Assembly: GCA_937925335.1 (NCBI GenBank)
Contig: CALEWY010000142.1
Span: forward strand, 1 to 51,366
DNA length: 51,366 nucleotides
Source of the DNA: an uncultured Acidimicrobiales bacterium
Lineage (GTDB): Bacteria > Actinomycetota > Acidimicrobiia > Acidimicrobiales > SZUA-35
Direction: 5' to 3'
The notes under the pieces were generated by a model that worked only from the letters and a program-made list of their open reading frames with translations, did not search any database and was not told the DNA's origin. Of the stretch, positions 1-10,605 are shown in pieces; the stretch's first letter is position 1; the number at the start of each line of letters is the position of its first letter. Both the position numbers and the translations under genes were made by a program.

Positions 1-359
1 TCGGCTCGAAAGACTCGGTCGATCAGGTTGCCGACGGCTCCGCCGGCGATGGCGCCGAACAGCAACGGCGAGAATCGATCGGTTGCCGTCTTTGCGAGAT
101 ACAGCAGGTAGATCGACATCACGACCGCGATCGGCGCGATGAGGTAGCCGAGGCCTTCACCTCGGCTGAACGCAGCACCGGTGTTGTAGTGCAGGTTGAA
201 GCGCAGCGGTCCGATGACGTCGATGCATCCGCCAGCCACGCAGGGGCCAACAGTCAACGCCGCGACAGCCCACCATTTGGTGAGCTGATCGATGACGACG
301 ACGATCAATCCGACCGTCAGCGCCCTTCGGAGCGAATCGCCATGCGGCAATTCGGTCAT
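1..359 (-). CDS. lspA: Lipoprotein signal peptidase (signal peptidase II), cut by the window edge
   Basis: Membrane aspartyl protease that removes signal peptides from prolipoproteins at the lipobox Cys. The reading frame runs from an ATG at 357-359 down through base 3 without a stop, so about 119 N-terminal residues are present and the C-terminus lies outside. Visible family features are a first membrane segment followed by DQLTKWW, the FNLHYNTGAAFS block, and GGAVGNLIDR, whose Asp is the first of the two catalytic aspartates. The second catalytic Asp is beyond the edge. It lies 24 bases downstream of the DksA-like gene on the same strand and probably shares its transcript. A lipoprotein substrate (LpqB-like) is encoded at 39852. 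Confidence 0.93.
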   Translation of the reverse strand, partial: MTELPHGDSLRRALTVGLIVVVIDQLTKWWAVAALTVGPCVAGGCIDVIGPLRFNLHYNTGAAFSRGEGLGYLIAPIAVVMSIYLLYLAKTATDRFSPLLFGAIAGGAVGNLIDRVFRA

Positions 360-383
360 CGTGAGCGGGGCATCAGGACCCTG

Positions 384-1028
384 TTAGAACATCGCCGTTT
401 GAGCGGCGACGGTCTTCGCTGCCATCGGCAACGCCTCGAGACGGTCCTTCGGAATGACTTCGCCGCTGGTGACGCAGATTCCGTAGGTGCCGGCCTTCAG
501 GCGTTCGAGAGCGGCATCGATCTCGTCGACCTTTTCGCGGGCCTGTGCAGAAAGAGCCATGTCGCGATCACGTTCGACCGCGAGCGTGTCGCCTTCGCCG
601 GACTCTTCGTCGAACTGAACGTCGCCAGGATCGCGGTCAGCCATCAGAGCGTAGGCCTCGGCCGCAAGGGCTTCGGCGTTGTGGGTGTAACGACGGCGCT
701 CTTCATTCAGTGACTTCTTTTGAGAAGCCAGCCACGCCTTGTCGGTGAGGTACTTGGGCAACTTGGGGGCTTTCTTTGCCGGCTCCTTCTTTGCGGGAGC
801 CGACGAGGTCGGGGTCTTCGTGGAGGCTTTCTTGGCGGGCGCCTTTTTCGCAGCCGCCTTTTTCGCCGGCGCCTTCTTGGCTGGAGCCGACTTTGCAGCC
901 GCCTTCTTCGCCGGAGCTTTCTTTGCGGCAGCCTTGGCAGGCGCCTTCTTCGCGGCAGCCTTCTTGGCCGGAGCCTTCTTTGCAGCCTTGGTTTTGGTGG
1001 ACTTCTTTGCCGATGCCTTCTTGGTCAC
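384..1028 (-). CDS. DksA/TraR-family protein with Lys/Ala-rich tail and degenerate zinc finger
   Basis: A 214-residue protein in two parts. Residues 1 to about 90 are an almost pure Lys/Ala/Pro repeat (KKAPAKKAAA-type units), similar in composition to histone H1 tails. From about residue 95 it resembles the DksA/TraR coiled coil and C-terminal finger (YGICVTSGEVIPKDRLEALP). The family C4 finger is mostly lost: one Cys remains at the first position, the second is Ser, and the last pair is replaced in AKTVAAQ. Known DksA proteins bind RNA polymerase through the secondary channel; cysteine-poor relatives are known in actinobacteria. DNA binding by the tail is my inference. The start is GTG at 1026-1028, chosen because it precedes the basic tail; no clear Shine-Dalgarno is seen. 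It is followed by lspA. Confidence 0.8.
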   Translation of the reverse strand: MTKKASAKKSTKTKAAKKAPAKKAAAKKAPAKAAAKKAPAKKAAAKSAPAKKAPAKKAAAKKAPAKKASTKTPTSSAPAKKEPAKKAPKLPKYLTDKAWLASQKKSLNEERRRYTHNAEALAAEAYALMADRDPGDVQFDEESGEGDTLAVERDRDMALSAQAREKVDEIDAALERLKAGTYGICVTSGEVIPKDRLEALPMAAKTVAAQTAMF

Positions 1029-1249
1029 GGGATCGCGCCGCTGCCTTCTGTTTGAAATGCCGACGATGAGCTAGTCGCAGCTCACGACATTCGACGGGTT
1101 TGAACCGGCAGAAGCCGGCTGCGCTCCGATGCGGGCCGGAACGCTCTTTGGAATGTCTCTCCGCTGATACCGATCGAGACCGGCCCCAGAGGAGCGGCAT
1201 AGTGTACGTCGCCCAGCGTAAACCAACCAACGATGGTCAGACGCCTCGA

Positions 1250-1255
1250 TAACCT
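1250..1255 (+). promoter_or_regulatory. -10 box TAACCT for ileS, leaderless type
   Basis: TAACCT fits the actinobacterial TANNNT -10 hexamer and ends 6 bases before the ileS ATG at 1262. Transcription would start at or within a base of the A of ATG. GGAG directly abuts the ATG, too close to act as a normal ribosome binding site. No good -35 is visible. Confidence 0.5.
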
Positions 1256-1261
1256 GCGGAG

Positions 1262-4200
1262 ATGACCGCCCAAGGGCCGTACCCCGACGTTCCAACTCGC
1301 CCCGACTTTCCCGCTATTGAAGCGGCAATTCTCGAGGGCTGGGCTCAAACCGATGCCTTTCGCCGTTCGATCGAAGAACGGCCGATTGCCGACGAGTTCG
1401 TGTTCTACGACGGCCCACCGTTCGCAAACGGCCTCCCACACCACGGCCATCTTCTGACGGGATACGTCAAAGACGTCGTTCCTCGCTATCAAACGATGAC
1501 CGGCAAACGAGTCGATCGTCGCTTTGGTTGGGACTGTCACGGTCTTCCCGCCGAGATGGAGTCGGAGAAACAACTCGGCGTGTCCGGTCGAGCTGCGATC
1601 ACCGAGTTTGGTATCGACAAGTTCAACGAGCACTGCCGCACGTCGGTGATGCGCTACACCGAAGAGTGGCAGTCAACGGTCGAGCGCCAAGCCCGCTGGG
1701 TCGACTTCGAGAACGACTACAAAACGATGGACGTCTCCTATATGGAGTCGGTCATCTGGGCGTTCAAACAACTCTTCGACAAGGGCCTCGTCTACGAGGC
1801 GTATCGCGTGATGCCCTACTCGTGGGGTGCTGAGACTCCGCTCTCCAACTTCGAGATCCGACTCGACGACGCCACACGGCCTCGTCAAGATCCAGCGGTC
1901 ACCATCGGCTTCGATCTCGCTCCGGCCGACGGAGATCCGGGTCCCTTGCGGATCCTTGCGTGGACGACCACACCGTGGACGCTTCCGTCGAACCTTGCGC
2001 TCGCCGTTGGACCCGAGGTCAGCTACGACATCGTCCTCCACGAAGGGCAGCACTACGTGATCGGTTCGGAGGCTCGAGCTGGTTACGTCGCTCAGCTCGG
2101 CGAGAGCGAAGCGGTCGCCACCATGACCGGCGCCGATCTTGTTGGTCGCACCTACACACCACTCCTCCCCTACTTCGCTGAACGGGCCGACTCCAATCAT
2201 GAGTCGCCAGCATTCCGCGTGCTCGGAGCAGACTTCGTCGACACCACCGAGGGCACCGGCATCGTCCACATGGCCCCCGGGTTTGGTGAGGACGACCAGC
2301 GCGTGTGTGAGGAGAACGGCATCCAGATCGGTCGGGCTGTTCCCGTCGATGACTCGGGTCGTTTCACAGCCCCGGTCACCGAATGGCTCGGCATGAACGT
2401 CTTCGACGCGAACCCCGAGATCATCAGCCACCTCAAAGAGGCTGGCCGAGTGCTTCGCCACGACACCTACGACCACAACTATCCGCACTGCTGGCGCACC
2501 GACACGCCGATCATCTACAAGGCGATCTCGTCCTGGTACGTCGAGGTCACCAAGATCCGTGACCGTCTCATCGAGCTGAATCAAGAGATCAACTGGGTTC
2601 CCGACCACGTGCAGGCCGGACGATTCGGCATGTGGCTTGCGGGTGCTCGCGACTGGTCGATCAGCCGAAACCGCTTCTGGGGATCACCGATCCCGATCTG
2701 GAAGAGCGACAACCCGGACTTCCCTCGGATCGACGTCTACGGAAGCCTCGATGAGCTCGAGGCTGATTTCGGCGTGCGCCCGGCCGACCTTCACCGCCCG
2801 GTCATCGACCAGCTCACCCGTCCGAACCCTGACGACCCAAGCGGTCAATCAACAATGCGTCGAGTCGAAGAGGTGCTCGACTGCTGGTTCGACTCCGGAT
2901 CGATGCCATTCGCTCAGGTGCACTACCCGTTCGAGAACAAAGAGTGGTTCGAGGAGCACTTCCCAGCCGACTTCATCGTCGAATACATCAACCAAACCCG
3001 CGGCTGGTTCTACACGCTGCACGTCCTGGCCGGCGCGCTGTTCGACAAGCCCGCCTTCGAGAACGTCATCTGCCACGGGATCCTCTTGGCCGAAGACGGC
3101 GCCAAGCTCTCAAAGAAGCTTCGCAACTACACCGAACCCAACGAGATCTTCGACAAGCAGGGCGCCGACGCGCTCCGTTGGTACTTCATGAGCTCGAACA
3201 TCGTCCGAGGTGGCGACGCTCGAATCAGTGATCAGGCGATCGATGACGTCACACGCCAAGTCATGCTTCCGATCTGGAACGCCTACAGCTTCTTTACGCT
3301 CTACGCGAACGTTGAAGAACGCACCGCAACGGTTCGGACCGACTCAACCGACCTCCTCGATCGCTACGTGCTCGCCAAGACGCGCCAGCTCGTCGTGGAG
3401 GCGACAACCGCGTTCGATGCTTACGACCTGGCTGGCGCAACCGTCGCGGTTCAGGACTTCATCGATGCCTTGAACAACTGGTACATCCGTCGAAGCCGCG
3501 ACCGCTTCTGGAACACCGACGCGGACGCAACACTCGACGCTGATGCCCACGACACGCTCTACACGGTCCTCACCACGCTGGCTCGAGTCGCCGCTCCGCT
3601 CTTGCCGATGGTCTCCGAAGAGATCTGGCAGGGGCTCCATCCTGGCGAAGAGACGTCAGTCCATTTGCAGTCGTGGCCGTCCGCTGACGAGCTGCCCGGC
3701 GATGACGCACTGGTCGAAGGTATGGACCGACTTCGCGACGCCGCATCGAGCGCACTGTCGCTGCGAGAAGACCGTGGCCTTCGAGTTCGCCTCCCGCTGG
3801 CGTCTGCAACCATCGCCGGTGCAAGTGCTCGGGTGATCGAACCCTTTGCCGACCTGCTCGCCGACGAGATCAACGTGAAGTCGGTGTCGTTCTCAGACGA
3901 CCTCGAGGCCTACGGAACGTTCCGCCTCCAGCCGAACGGCCGAGTGCTCGGCCCGAAACTGGGCAAAGACGTCCAGACCGTGATCAAGACTGCAAAGGCT
4001 GGTGATTGGACCGCCAACGACGACGGCACAGTCACGGTTGCCGGGCACATTCTCGAAGGTGACGAGTTCGCTCTTGCGCTCGACCCAACCGAGTCAGAGA
4101 CCCTTGCGGTTGCTGCGATGGGTGGGAACGACGCAGTCGTCGTGCTCGATACGGAGCTCACGCCCGAACTCGAAGCAGAGGGAGAGGCGGGCGATTGGCG

Positions 4201-4426
4201 CCGAGCGATCCAAGCCATGCGCAAGGACAAAGACCTCGACGTGACCGACCGCATTCGGATCGTCCTCGGCGAGAAGTCAGCCGCCTTCGCCACCCACGAA
4301 GCCACGATCATGGCCGAGACGCTCGCAACCGAAGTCATCATCGAGTCGGTGGCAGCCGCTGGTGACTACCTCGTCGCCGGCGAGCCGGTCGCGTTCGACA
4401 TCGTCAAGCTGTCGGCCAAAAACTAA
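1262..4426 (+). CDS. ileS: Isoleucyl-tRNA synthetase
   Basis: Class I synthetase that charges tRNA-Ile in the cytoplasm; 1054 residues. The HIGH signature is present as HHGH at residues 60-63 (GLPHHGHLL) and the KMSKS loop as KLSKK at 615-619 (EDGAKLSKKLRNY). The editing domain lies between them, and WCRTDTPIIY-like sequence (CWRTDTPIIYKA) follows it. The anticodon-binding domain and a C-terminal extension follow the KLSKK loop. Length and motif style fit the eukaryote-like IleRS type found in many actinobacteria, a group that includes naturally mupirocin-tolerant enzymes; tolerance here is not shown. It stands alone on the plus strand between two minus-strand blocks and has its own start signal and terminator hairpin. 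Confidence 0.97.
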   Translation: MTAQGPYPDVPTRPDFPAIEAAILEGWAQTDAFRRSIEERPIADEFVFYDGPPFANGLPHHGHLLTGYVKDVVPRYQTMTGKRVDRRFGWDCHGLPAEMESEKQLGVSGRAAITEFGIDKFNEHCRTSVMRYTEEWQSTVERQARWVDFENDYKTMDVSYMESVIWAFKQLFDKGLVYEAYRVMPYSWGAETPLSNFEIRLDDATRPRQDPAVTIGFDLAPADGDPGPLRILAWTTTPWTLPSNLALAVGPEVSYDIVLHEGQHYVIGSEARAGYVAQLGESEAVATMTGADLVGRTYTPLLPYFAERADSNHESPAFRVLGADFVDTTEGTGIVHMAPGFGEDDQRVCEENGIQIGRAVPVDDSGRFTAPVTEWLGMNVFDANPEIISHLKEAGRVLRHDTYDHNYPHCWRTDTPIIYKAISSWYVEVTKIRDRLIELNQEINWVPDHVQAGRFGMWLAGARDWSISRNRFWGSPIPIWKSDNPDFPRIDVYGSLDELEADFGVRPADLHRPVIDQLTRPNPDDPSGQSTMRRVEEVLDCWFDSGSMPFAQVHYPFENKEWFEEHFPADFIVEYINQTRGWFYTLHVLAGALFDKPAFENVICHGILLAEDGAKLSKKLRNYTEPNEIFDKQGADALRWYFMSSNIVRGGDARISDQAIDDVTRQVMLPIWNAYSFFTLYANVEERTATVRTDSTDLLDRYVLAKTRQLVVEATTAFDAYDLAGATVAVQDFIDALNNWYIRRSRDRFWNTDADATLDADAHDTLYTVLTTLARVAAPLLPMVSEEIWQGLHPGEETSVHLQSWPSADELPGDDALVEGMDRLRDAASSALSLREDRGLRVRLPLASATIAGASARVIEPFADLLADEINVKSVSFSDDLEAYGTFRLQPNGRVLGPKLGKDVQTVIKTAKAGDWTANDDGTVTVAGHILEGDEFALALDPTESETLAVAAMGGNDAVVVLDTELTPELEAEGEAGDWRRAIQAMRKDKDLDVTDRIRIVLGEKSAAFATHEATIMAETLATEVIIESVAAAGDYLVAGEPVAFDIVKLSAKN

Positions 4427-4473
4427 ACCTGCGTGCAGCTGGTCGCTGATTGGCGGCCAGCTACACGCAGGTT
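4426..4473 (+). terminator. Strong hairpin at the end of ileS
   Basis: Arms 4426-4442 (AACCTGCGTGCAGCTGG) and 4457-4473 (CCAGCTACACGCAGGTT) pair over 17 positions with one mismatch, around a 14-base loop. The left arm starts in the ileS stop codon. No strong T run follows, which is common for actinobacterial terminators. It also faces the divIVA-like gene ending at 4554 and could act in both directions. Confidence 0.75.
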
Positions 4474-4553
4474 GTGTTCGATCTCGCTCGTGCAGGCGTG
4501 AAGCCGCGATCGCAGACTCGCGCTGCGGCGCACGCAGCCTGGAGGGTTAGCGG

Positions 4554-6011
<1,458 letters not shown>

Positions 6012-6020
6012 AGATGCCAG

Positions 6021-6026
6021 AGGCTA
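6021..6026 (-). promoter_or_regulatory. Candidate -10 box TAGCCT for the divIVA-like gene
   Basis: TAGCCT on the minus strand lies 9 bases before the ATG at 6009-6011, placing the predicted transcript start within 2 or 3 bases of the start codon. No recognisable Shine-Dalgarno precedes the ATG, consistent with a near-leaderless message from within the cluster. Confidence 0.35.
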
Positions 6027-6063
6027 GCTGCACACCCCGCCTGATCGGGGGACACGTGCCAGG

Positions 6064-6711
6064 TCAGCGATCGAAACCGCGTTCCTCGATTCGGCGACGA
6101 TCTTCGTCGCTCACCTCAACGTTGCGTGGGGTCAACAAGAAGACGTGGGGCGCCATCTTTTCCATGCTGCCGGACATGCTGTAGCAAACGCCACTGGAGA
6201 AGTCGATCAAGCGTCGAGCGAGGTCACGATCGATCGCCTGGAGGTTCATGATTACCGGAACCGACCGCTTGAATTCGTCGGCCAGAACCTTGGCGTCACC
6301 GAACGATTGCGGGGTGAGAACACGAGGCTTGGTTCGCTGAATCGCCATCGGGCGAACGGTCGGCTCATCCCCGGCGGGGTCGACGAGCGAGCGAACGTTG
6401 GATGGTTCCGCAGCTGTCATCGCGGTCGGCACGGCCGACCCGATGGTCATCTGATCGTCGCTTGCGACGGGACGAAGTGGACGCACGGCACCGACAGCGC
6501 TCGGCTGAGTTGAATCGTTCGATCCGAGCGGGCGAGCGACAACGTCGTCGCCGATCGATCGACTCGCCACAACGCCGCCGCCTTGCACGCCGCCCTGGCC
6601 ACCGTCGTCGTATCCGGAGTCATACCCCTCGTCGTAACCGTCGTCGAGGTAGCGATCTTCATACTCTTCGTCGGGACCAAGACCCAACATCACCATCATG
6701 TTTCGAAACAT
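6064..6711 (-). CDS. sepF: Cell division protein SepF
   Basis: 215 residues. The N-terminus (MFRNMMVMLGLG) fits the SepF membrane-binding amphipathic helix. Residues about 14-45 are strongly acidic with repeated Tyr-Asp-Gly units. A Ser/Pro/Gly-rich linker leads to the conserved SepF core from about residue 125 (VLTPQSFGDAKVLADEFKR, VIMNLQAIDRDLARRLIDF, SGVCYSMSGSMEKM, VFLLTP). SepF tethers FtsZ to the membrane and is the main FtsZ anchor in actinobacteria lacking FtsA; no ftsA is present here. A GAGGTGG ribosome binding site precedes the ATG, and a TACGAT -10-like hexamer lies at 6742-6747, so it may have its own promoter. Confidence 0.95.
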   Translation of the reverse strand: MFRNMMVMLGLGPDEEYEDRYLDDGYDEGYDSGYDDGGQGGVQGGGVVASRSIGDDVVARPLGSNDSTQPSAVGAVRPLRPVASDDQMTIGSAVPTAMTAAEPSNVRSLVDPAGDEPTVRPMAIQRTKPRVLTPQSFGDAKVLADEFKRSVPVIMNLQAIDRDLARRLIDFSSGVCYSMSGSMEKMAPHVFLLTPRNVEVSDEDRRRIEERGFDR

Positions 6712-6741
6712 CGTCAGGCCACCTCATCGTCGGACCGGGCC

Positions 6742-6747
6742 ATCGTA
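6742..6747 (-). promoter_or_regulatory. Candidate -10 box TACGAT upstream of sepF
   Basis: TACGAT fits TANNNT and lies 30 bases before the sepF ATG; a GAGGTGG ribosome binding site lies between. It sits in the 187-base gap between yggS and sepF, the only gap in this part of the cluster long enough for a promoter. No clear -35 is seen. Confidence 0.35.
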
Positions 6748-6898
6748 GTTTCGCATGCGCCCGACCACACGTCGTGGATCACACTCGGCGACCAGTCGAT
6801 CACGCAGTGCGCGCCTCGTGCCGCCGTCGTCGGGATGTACGCAACGATGCTCGTGATCGATTCACACGCTTGCTTGGTGACACACGCCTTGTTGACGC

Positions 6899-7594
6899 TC
6901 AGCTCGGCCGGGCCCCGAAGAGATCCGTGCCGACCCGTACCATCGTTGATCCTTCAGCGATTGCTTTGTCGAGATCGGCGCTCATTCCCATCGAACGCTC
7001 GGCGAGGCCGAGGCGGTCGGCAAGTTCTCGGACCAGAGAAAACCCTGGCCGGGGATCGATCGTTGAGTCGGTCGGGCCGATGGTCATCAGCCCGGCGACG
7101 TCAAGCCCGAGTTCACGACCGGTTTCGACAAGTTCGTCGACATCATCGAGCGCACACCCCGACTTTCCTTCTTCGTCACCCGTGTTGACCTGGATGAATA
7201 CCCGTCCGCCAGGGTCACGAGAAGCGATCGACCGAACCAACTCGATTCGATCCACGCTCTGCCACGTGTGCACGGTTCCGGCCATCTGCTTGACCTTGTT
7301 TCGTTGCAGACCGCCGATGAAGTGCCAACGAGGTGCGACGGTCGATTCGTGGTCGCCGATCGTTCCAACAACCTCGGCTGCCTTGGCCACCAATTCCTGG
7401 GCGTAGTTCTCGCCAACATCGATCAGACCCGAGTTGACAGCGGCGATCACGGCGGCTGACGGATGGCGTTTGGTCACGGCGAGAACCGTCACGAGGTCGG
7501 GGTCTCCCCCTGCATCGGAAATGCGCTGCCGGATCACGTCATAGCGAGCGCTGATCAGCTCTGCGGTGAACTCGTTCGCTGGATTGGTCGTCAC
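6899..7594 (-). CDS. YggS-family PLP-binding protein (PLP homeostasis)
   Basis: 231 residues, single alanine-racemase-like TIM barrel that binds pyridoxal phosphate without known enzymatic activity. The PLP lysine is Lys42 in LAVTKRHP. Other family blocks are GENYAQEL, WHFIGGLQRNK, QVNTGDEEGKSG and GLMTIGP. The start is GTG at 7592-7594, two bases after the pgeF stop, which indicates cotranscription and coupling. Its position between ftsZ/pgeF and sepF is the classical actinobacterial and firmicute order. A role in PLP and amino-acid balance is known for the family; a direct role in division is not established. Confidence 0.93.
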   Translation of the reverse strand: MTTNPANEFTAELISARYDVIRQRISDAGGDPDLVTVLAVTKRHPSAAVIAAVNSGLIDVGENYAQELVAKAAEVVGTIGDHESTVAPRWHFIGGLQRNKVKQMAGTVHTWQSVDRIELVRSIASRDPGGRVFIQVNTGDEEGKSGCALDDVDELVETGRELGLDVAGLMTIGPTDSTIDPRPGFSLVRELADRLGLAERSMGMSADLDKAIAEGSTMVRVGTDLFGARPS

Positions 7595-7596
7595 GG

Positions 7597-8268
7597 TCAG
7601 CTGGCCTCAATCCAGGCCACCGTGGTCTGGCGACCGGGGTCCTGGCGGGTGCGGTGGCTGAAGTAGTCCGACGAACTCGTGCACGGCGGGGTCACAGGGA
7701 TCGGCCAGCCGGCCTCGCGACACGCAGCTTGGACCGAGGCCGTCATGTCGAGGGCAGGTTCGCCGGTGTGGGTCACGCCTCGAACCGCCTCGCCATAACG
7801 AGCGGCGACCGAATCGAGATCAGCGGCACTGAACTCATAGCGACCGGGCTGGATACACGGCCCAAGAAAGGTTGCCACCGGCTCTGACCCGAGATCCCGC
7901 AACGCTTCGGCCGTGGCCTCGACCACACCGGCAAGCAACCCTTTCCATCCGGCGTGAGCAACACCGATCGCTCCGGTGCCGACGAGGACGACCGGTGAGC
8001 AGTCGGCGGTCGTCACTGCGATCGGCGCGCTGATCTGGCGCGTGACAACCGCGTCCGCAACCGATCCGGCTTGATGACCCGGTGCGGATGCCGTGACCAC
8101 GGTGGCGCCATGCACCTGACGAAGCCACGTCCATGGCGCGTCGATGATCGCCCGGCGATACGGCTCAACGATCGAGGCATCTTGAGCGACGGCGAAATCG
8201 CCATCGGCAGCCTGGGTCGTCACAACACGCACGATGCCCGCTTCGGTTTCGAAGGATTGAGCAAGCAT
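7597..8268 (-). CDS. pgeF: PgeF/YfiH-family protein (laccase domain, peptidoglycan editing factor)
   Basis: 223 residues. The three metal-ligand motifs of the YfiH family are visible: RQVHGATVV (His), TTADCSPVVL (Cys) and GVAHAGWKGL (His), followed by FLGPCIQPGRYE. Family members act as purine nucleoside phosphorylases or deaminases, and PgeF in E. coli prevents misincorporation of Ser in place of L-Ala in the peptidoglycan stem. Which activity applies here cannot be told from sequence. It starts 18 bases after the ftsZ stop and is followed after two bases by yggS. Confidence 0.92.
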   Translation of the reverse strand: MLAQSFETEAGIVRVVTTQAADGDFAVAQDASIVEPYRRAIIDAPWTWLRQVHGATVVTASAPGHQAGSVADAVVTRQISAPIAVTTADCSPVVLVGTGAIGVAHAGWKGLLAGVVEATAEALRDLGSEPVATFLGPCIQPGRYEFSAADLDSVAARYGEAVRGVTHTGEPALDMTASVQAACREAGWPIPVTPPCTSSSDYFSHRTRQDPGRQTTVAWIEAS

Positions 8269-8286
8269 GGCGTGATGCGCTCGTGG

Positions 8287-9396
8287 CTACTTCAAGAATG
8301 AAGGAACGTCGAAGCCGTCGTCGAGGTCATCGTCATCGTCGGAAGCAAAGATGTCGGCGGCTTCGTTGCTCGGAGCAGGCTCATCTTCGTCTCGAAGGAT
8401 CTCGTCGAGGTTGCCCTCTTCAGCGAGCGGCAGCGGCGAGGCCTCGTTGGCATCCCAGCGATCGAAGCCAGCAGCGATGACGGTGACCTTGATCTCGTCT
8501 TCCATGTCCTCGTCGACGACCGTGCCGAAGATGATGTTGGCGTCGGCGTGAGCAACGTCGTGAATGATCTCAGCAGCTTCGTTGACCTCGAACAGACCAA
8601 GCTCGCTCGAACCCGTGATCGACAGGAGAATGCCGCGTGCACCCTCGATGGAGGATTCGAGCAGCGGACTGGCAATTGCGGCGCGGGCGGCGTTGAGCGC
8701 ACGACCGTCGCCGTTGGCACGACCGATTCCCATCAGGGCGCTGCCGGCGTCGTGCATGATCATGCGGACGTCGGCGAAGTCGGTGTTGATCAAGCCCGGC
8801 GTCGTGATCAAGTCGGTGATACCGGAGACGCCGGACAACAAGATGTCATCGGCCATACGGAAGGCGTTGACCATCGTGGTTTTCTCGTCGGCGATCGAGA
8901 GGAGACGATCGTTCGGGATAACGATCTGGGTGTCGACCTTGTCCTTCAGGCGAGTGATTCCGCTGTCGGCTTGTGAGGCGCGTCGTCGGCCTTCGAATCC
9001 GAACGGGCGGGTGACGACCGCAATCGTGAGCGCACCCTGCGACTTTGCCACCTCGGCGATGACAGGAGCGGCACCCGTGCCGGTTCCGCCACCTTCGCCG
9101 GCGGTGATGAACACCATGTCGGCACCGTCGAGAGCCTCAGAGATTTCGTCTCGATGCTCATCGGCTGCCTGCTGACCAACGCTCGGGTCGCTTCCTGCAC
9201 CCAAACCCTTGGTGAGTTCACGGCCGATGTGGATCTTGGTCTCGGCATCGTTCATGAGCAGAGCCTGTGCATCGGTGTTGACCGCGATGAACTCAACACC
9301 TCGAAGGCCGGCATCGATCATGCGGTTGATGGCGTTACAGCCGCCACCGCCGACGCCGACGACCTTGATGACCGCCACGTAGTTCTGCGTGCTCAT
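8287..9396 (-). CDS. ftsZ: Cell division GTPase FtsZ
   Basis: 369 residues from the ATG at 9394-9396. An in-frame codon 13 positions upstream exists, but the chosen start has AGGGA 4 bases away and gives the usual short N-terminus ([19 protein letters not shown]). The GTP-binding tubulin signature GGGTGTG is intact, as are VNTDAQAL and the T7-loop region ([10 protein letters not shown]). The C-terminal linker is short and acidic, with five Asp in a row then [12 protein letters not shown], the conserved peptide that binds SepF and other partners. It polymerises into the Z-ring. It is separated from ftsQ by 168 bases, so a separate promoter is likely, though I could not define one with confidence. 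Confidence 0.98.
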   Translation of the reverse strand: MSTQNYVAVIKVVGVGGGGCNAINRMIDAGLRGVEFIAVNTDAQALLMNDAETKIHIGRELTKGLGAGSDPSVGQQAADEHRDEISEALDGADMVFITAGEGGGTGTGAAPVIAEVAKSQGALTIAVVTRPFGFEGRRRASQADSGITRLKDKVDTQIVIPNDRLLSIADEKTTMVNAFRMADDILLSGVSGITDLITTPGLINTDFADVRMIMHDAGSALMGIGRANGDGRALNAARAAIASPLLESSIEGARGILLSITGSSELGLFEVNEAAEIIHDVAHADANIIFGTVVDEDMEDEIKVTVIAAGFDRWDANEASPLPLAEEGNLDEILRDEDEPAPSNEAADIFASDDDDDLDDGFDVPSFLK

Positions 9397-9564
9397 TGAA
9401 TCCCTGCTGTTTCTGTTCTCGTGAGATCCGCTCACCGGGTGAAATGGAATGACTCGGGTGGGCCGACTCAGCAGTATGCCCGCTCTTCGGCCGCTTCGAC
9501 CAGGTTTGGAACTGTGGGTGATCTTGCCAGACCTTGCCGAATCGGGCGCGGACTGTCGTCAACC

Positions 9565-10605
9565 TCAGGTACAGGTCGAGAGGTCGTCGATGACGGCAAC
9601 GGTTCCATCAAGCCGTGCTCGCATCAACGCCGGAGCGCTCGGCACCCGCAAATCGATGGTCGAAAGACACCGAAGATCGGCCCGAACCAGCATGGTCTCG
9701 AGGCCGAGCAATTTGTCGTCAAGGCTCGAATCATCCCCGAAGATCACCGTGCCGCCCTGGGCGAGCTCGAGGCTCAAGATGCCATCGGCCCCGATGTCGA
9801 TCTGGGTGGTTTGCGCCGCGAGTTCTGGCGTCATCGCCTGCAAGACGTTGACCGCGGCACGAGCAGCGGGAGGGGCCGGCTCCCCCGGCACACCGGTGGC
9901 GATGATGCCGGCGATCGGGAGCATCTCGCCCGGCTGAGCATCGACGAGCTCGAGCTGGCGACCGCCCTGATCGATCAGGACCAGACCGGCCGGCGCAGGA
10001 ATCGCCGCAACCGGCTGTCGTTCGATGATCGTGATACGAACATCACCGTTCCAGCGCCGCTCGAGCGTGGCTGACTCCACCCATGGGAGTGTCTCGACCC
10101 AACGTCCGGCGGTTGCCAAATCGAGTTCGGCGAGAGGATCACCTTCGACGATTCCGGTGACTTCGATCACCTCGACCGGATTGGTGCGAACCGCTCCGTT
10201 GACCACCACCCGATCGACGTCGAGCAACGAACTATCGAGTGCGGCCAGCGCACCAATCGCCACCATCGTGATCACGATGAGCGCACCGATGGTCCGCAAC
10301 CGGCGGCGATTTTCTCCGCGTTCGACCTCGTCACGACGAGCCTCGAGCTTTGGATGTGCCCGTTCGTTCGCTGCAGCGGCCGGTTTCTTGCGCGCCACCT
10401 TCTTTGGTGTGGCTGCCTTCTTTGGTGTGGCTGCTTTCGATGTGGCTGCCTTCTTCGTCGCAGCGTTCTTCGTCGCGGCCTTCTTGGCCACAGATTTCTT
10501 GGCTGCGGTCTTGTTCGTCGCGGTCTTCTTGGCCGCCGCCCGTTTCGCCGCAGCCTCTTTGGCCGCGGCAGACCGCTGTGGGCGCGATCGAGTGGTTGAA
10601 GTCAT
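9565..10605 (-). CDS. ftsQ: Cell division protein FtsQ/DivIB with Lys/Ala repeat tail
   Basis: 346 residues. Residues 1 to about 75 are a basic low-complexity tail built of Ala/Lys/Thr units (AAAKK, KKAAT, ATPKK). One membrane segment lies at about 104-123 (RTIGALIVITMVAIGALAAL). The POTRA domain follows (LDVDRVVVNGAVRTNPVEV) and then the FtsQ beta domain (WVESATLERRWNGDVRITI, ERQPVAAI). FtsQ bridges cytoplasmic and periplasmic divisome subcomplexes. The gene overlaps the murB end by 4 bases (ATGA). The tail is unusual in length and in its near-identical DNA repeats at about 10395-10440; the ordered domain matches the family fully. Confidence 0.95.
   Translation of the reverse strand: MTSTTRSRPQRSAAAKEAAAKRAAAKKTATNKTAAKKSVAKKAATKNAATKKAATSKAATPKKAATPKKVARKKPAAAANERAHPKLEARRDEVERGENRRRLRTIGALIVITMVAIGALAALDSSLLDVDRVVVNGAVRTNPVEVIEVTGIVEGDPLAELDLATAGRWVETLPWVESATLERRWNGDVRITIIERQPVAAIPAPAGLVLIDQGGRQLELVDAQPGEMLPIAGIIATGVPGEPAPPAARAAVNVLQAMTPELAAQTTQIDIGADGILSLELAQGGTVIFGDDSSLDDKLLGLETMLVRADLRCLSTIDLRVPSAPALMRARLDGTVAVIDDLSTCT

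Noticed and set aside
739-1074. Plus-strand hydrophobic repeat frame (AFFAGAF units)
   Set aside because: It is the antisense of the Lys/Ala codon repeats of the DksA-like gene.
1029-1261. Possible T-box riboswitch before ileS
   Set aside because: No TGGNACC-type T-box sequence, specifier stem or sequestrator is visible, and the promoter pattern suggests a leaderless message.
6712-6898. Minus-strand frame of about 60 codons between yggS and sepF
   Set aside because: It has no convincing start codon or ribosome binding site and overlaps a candidate sepF promoter; no family resemblance.
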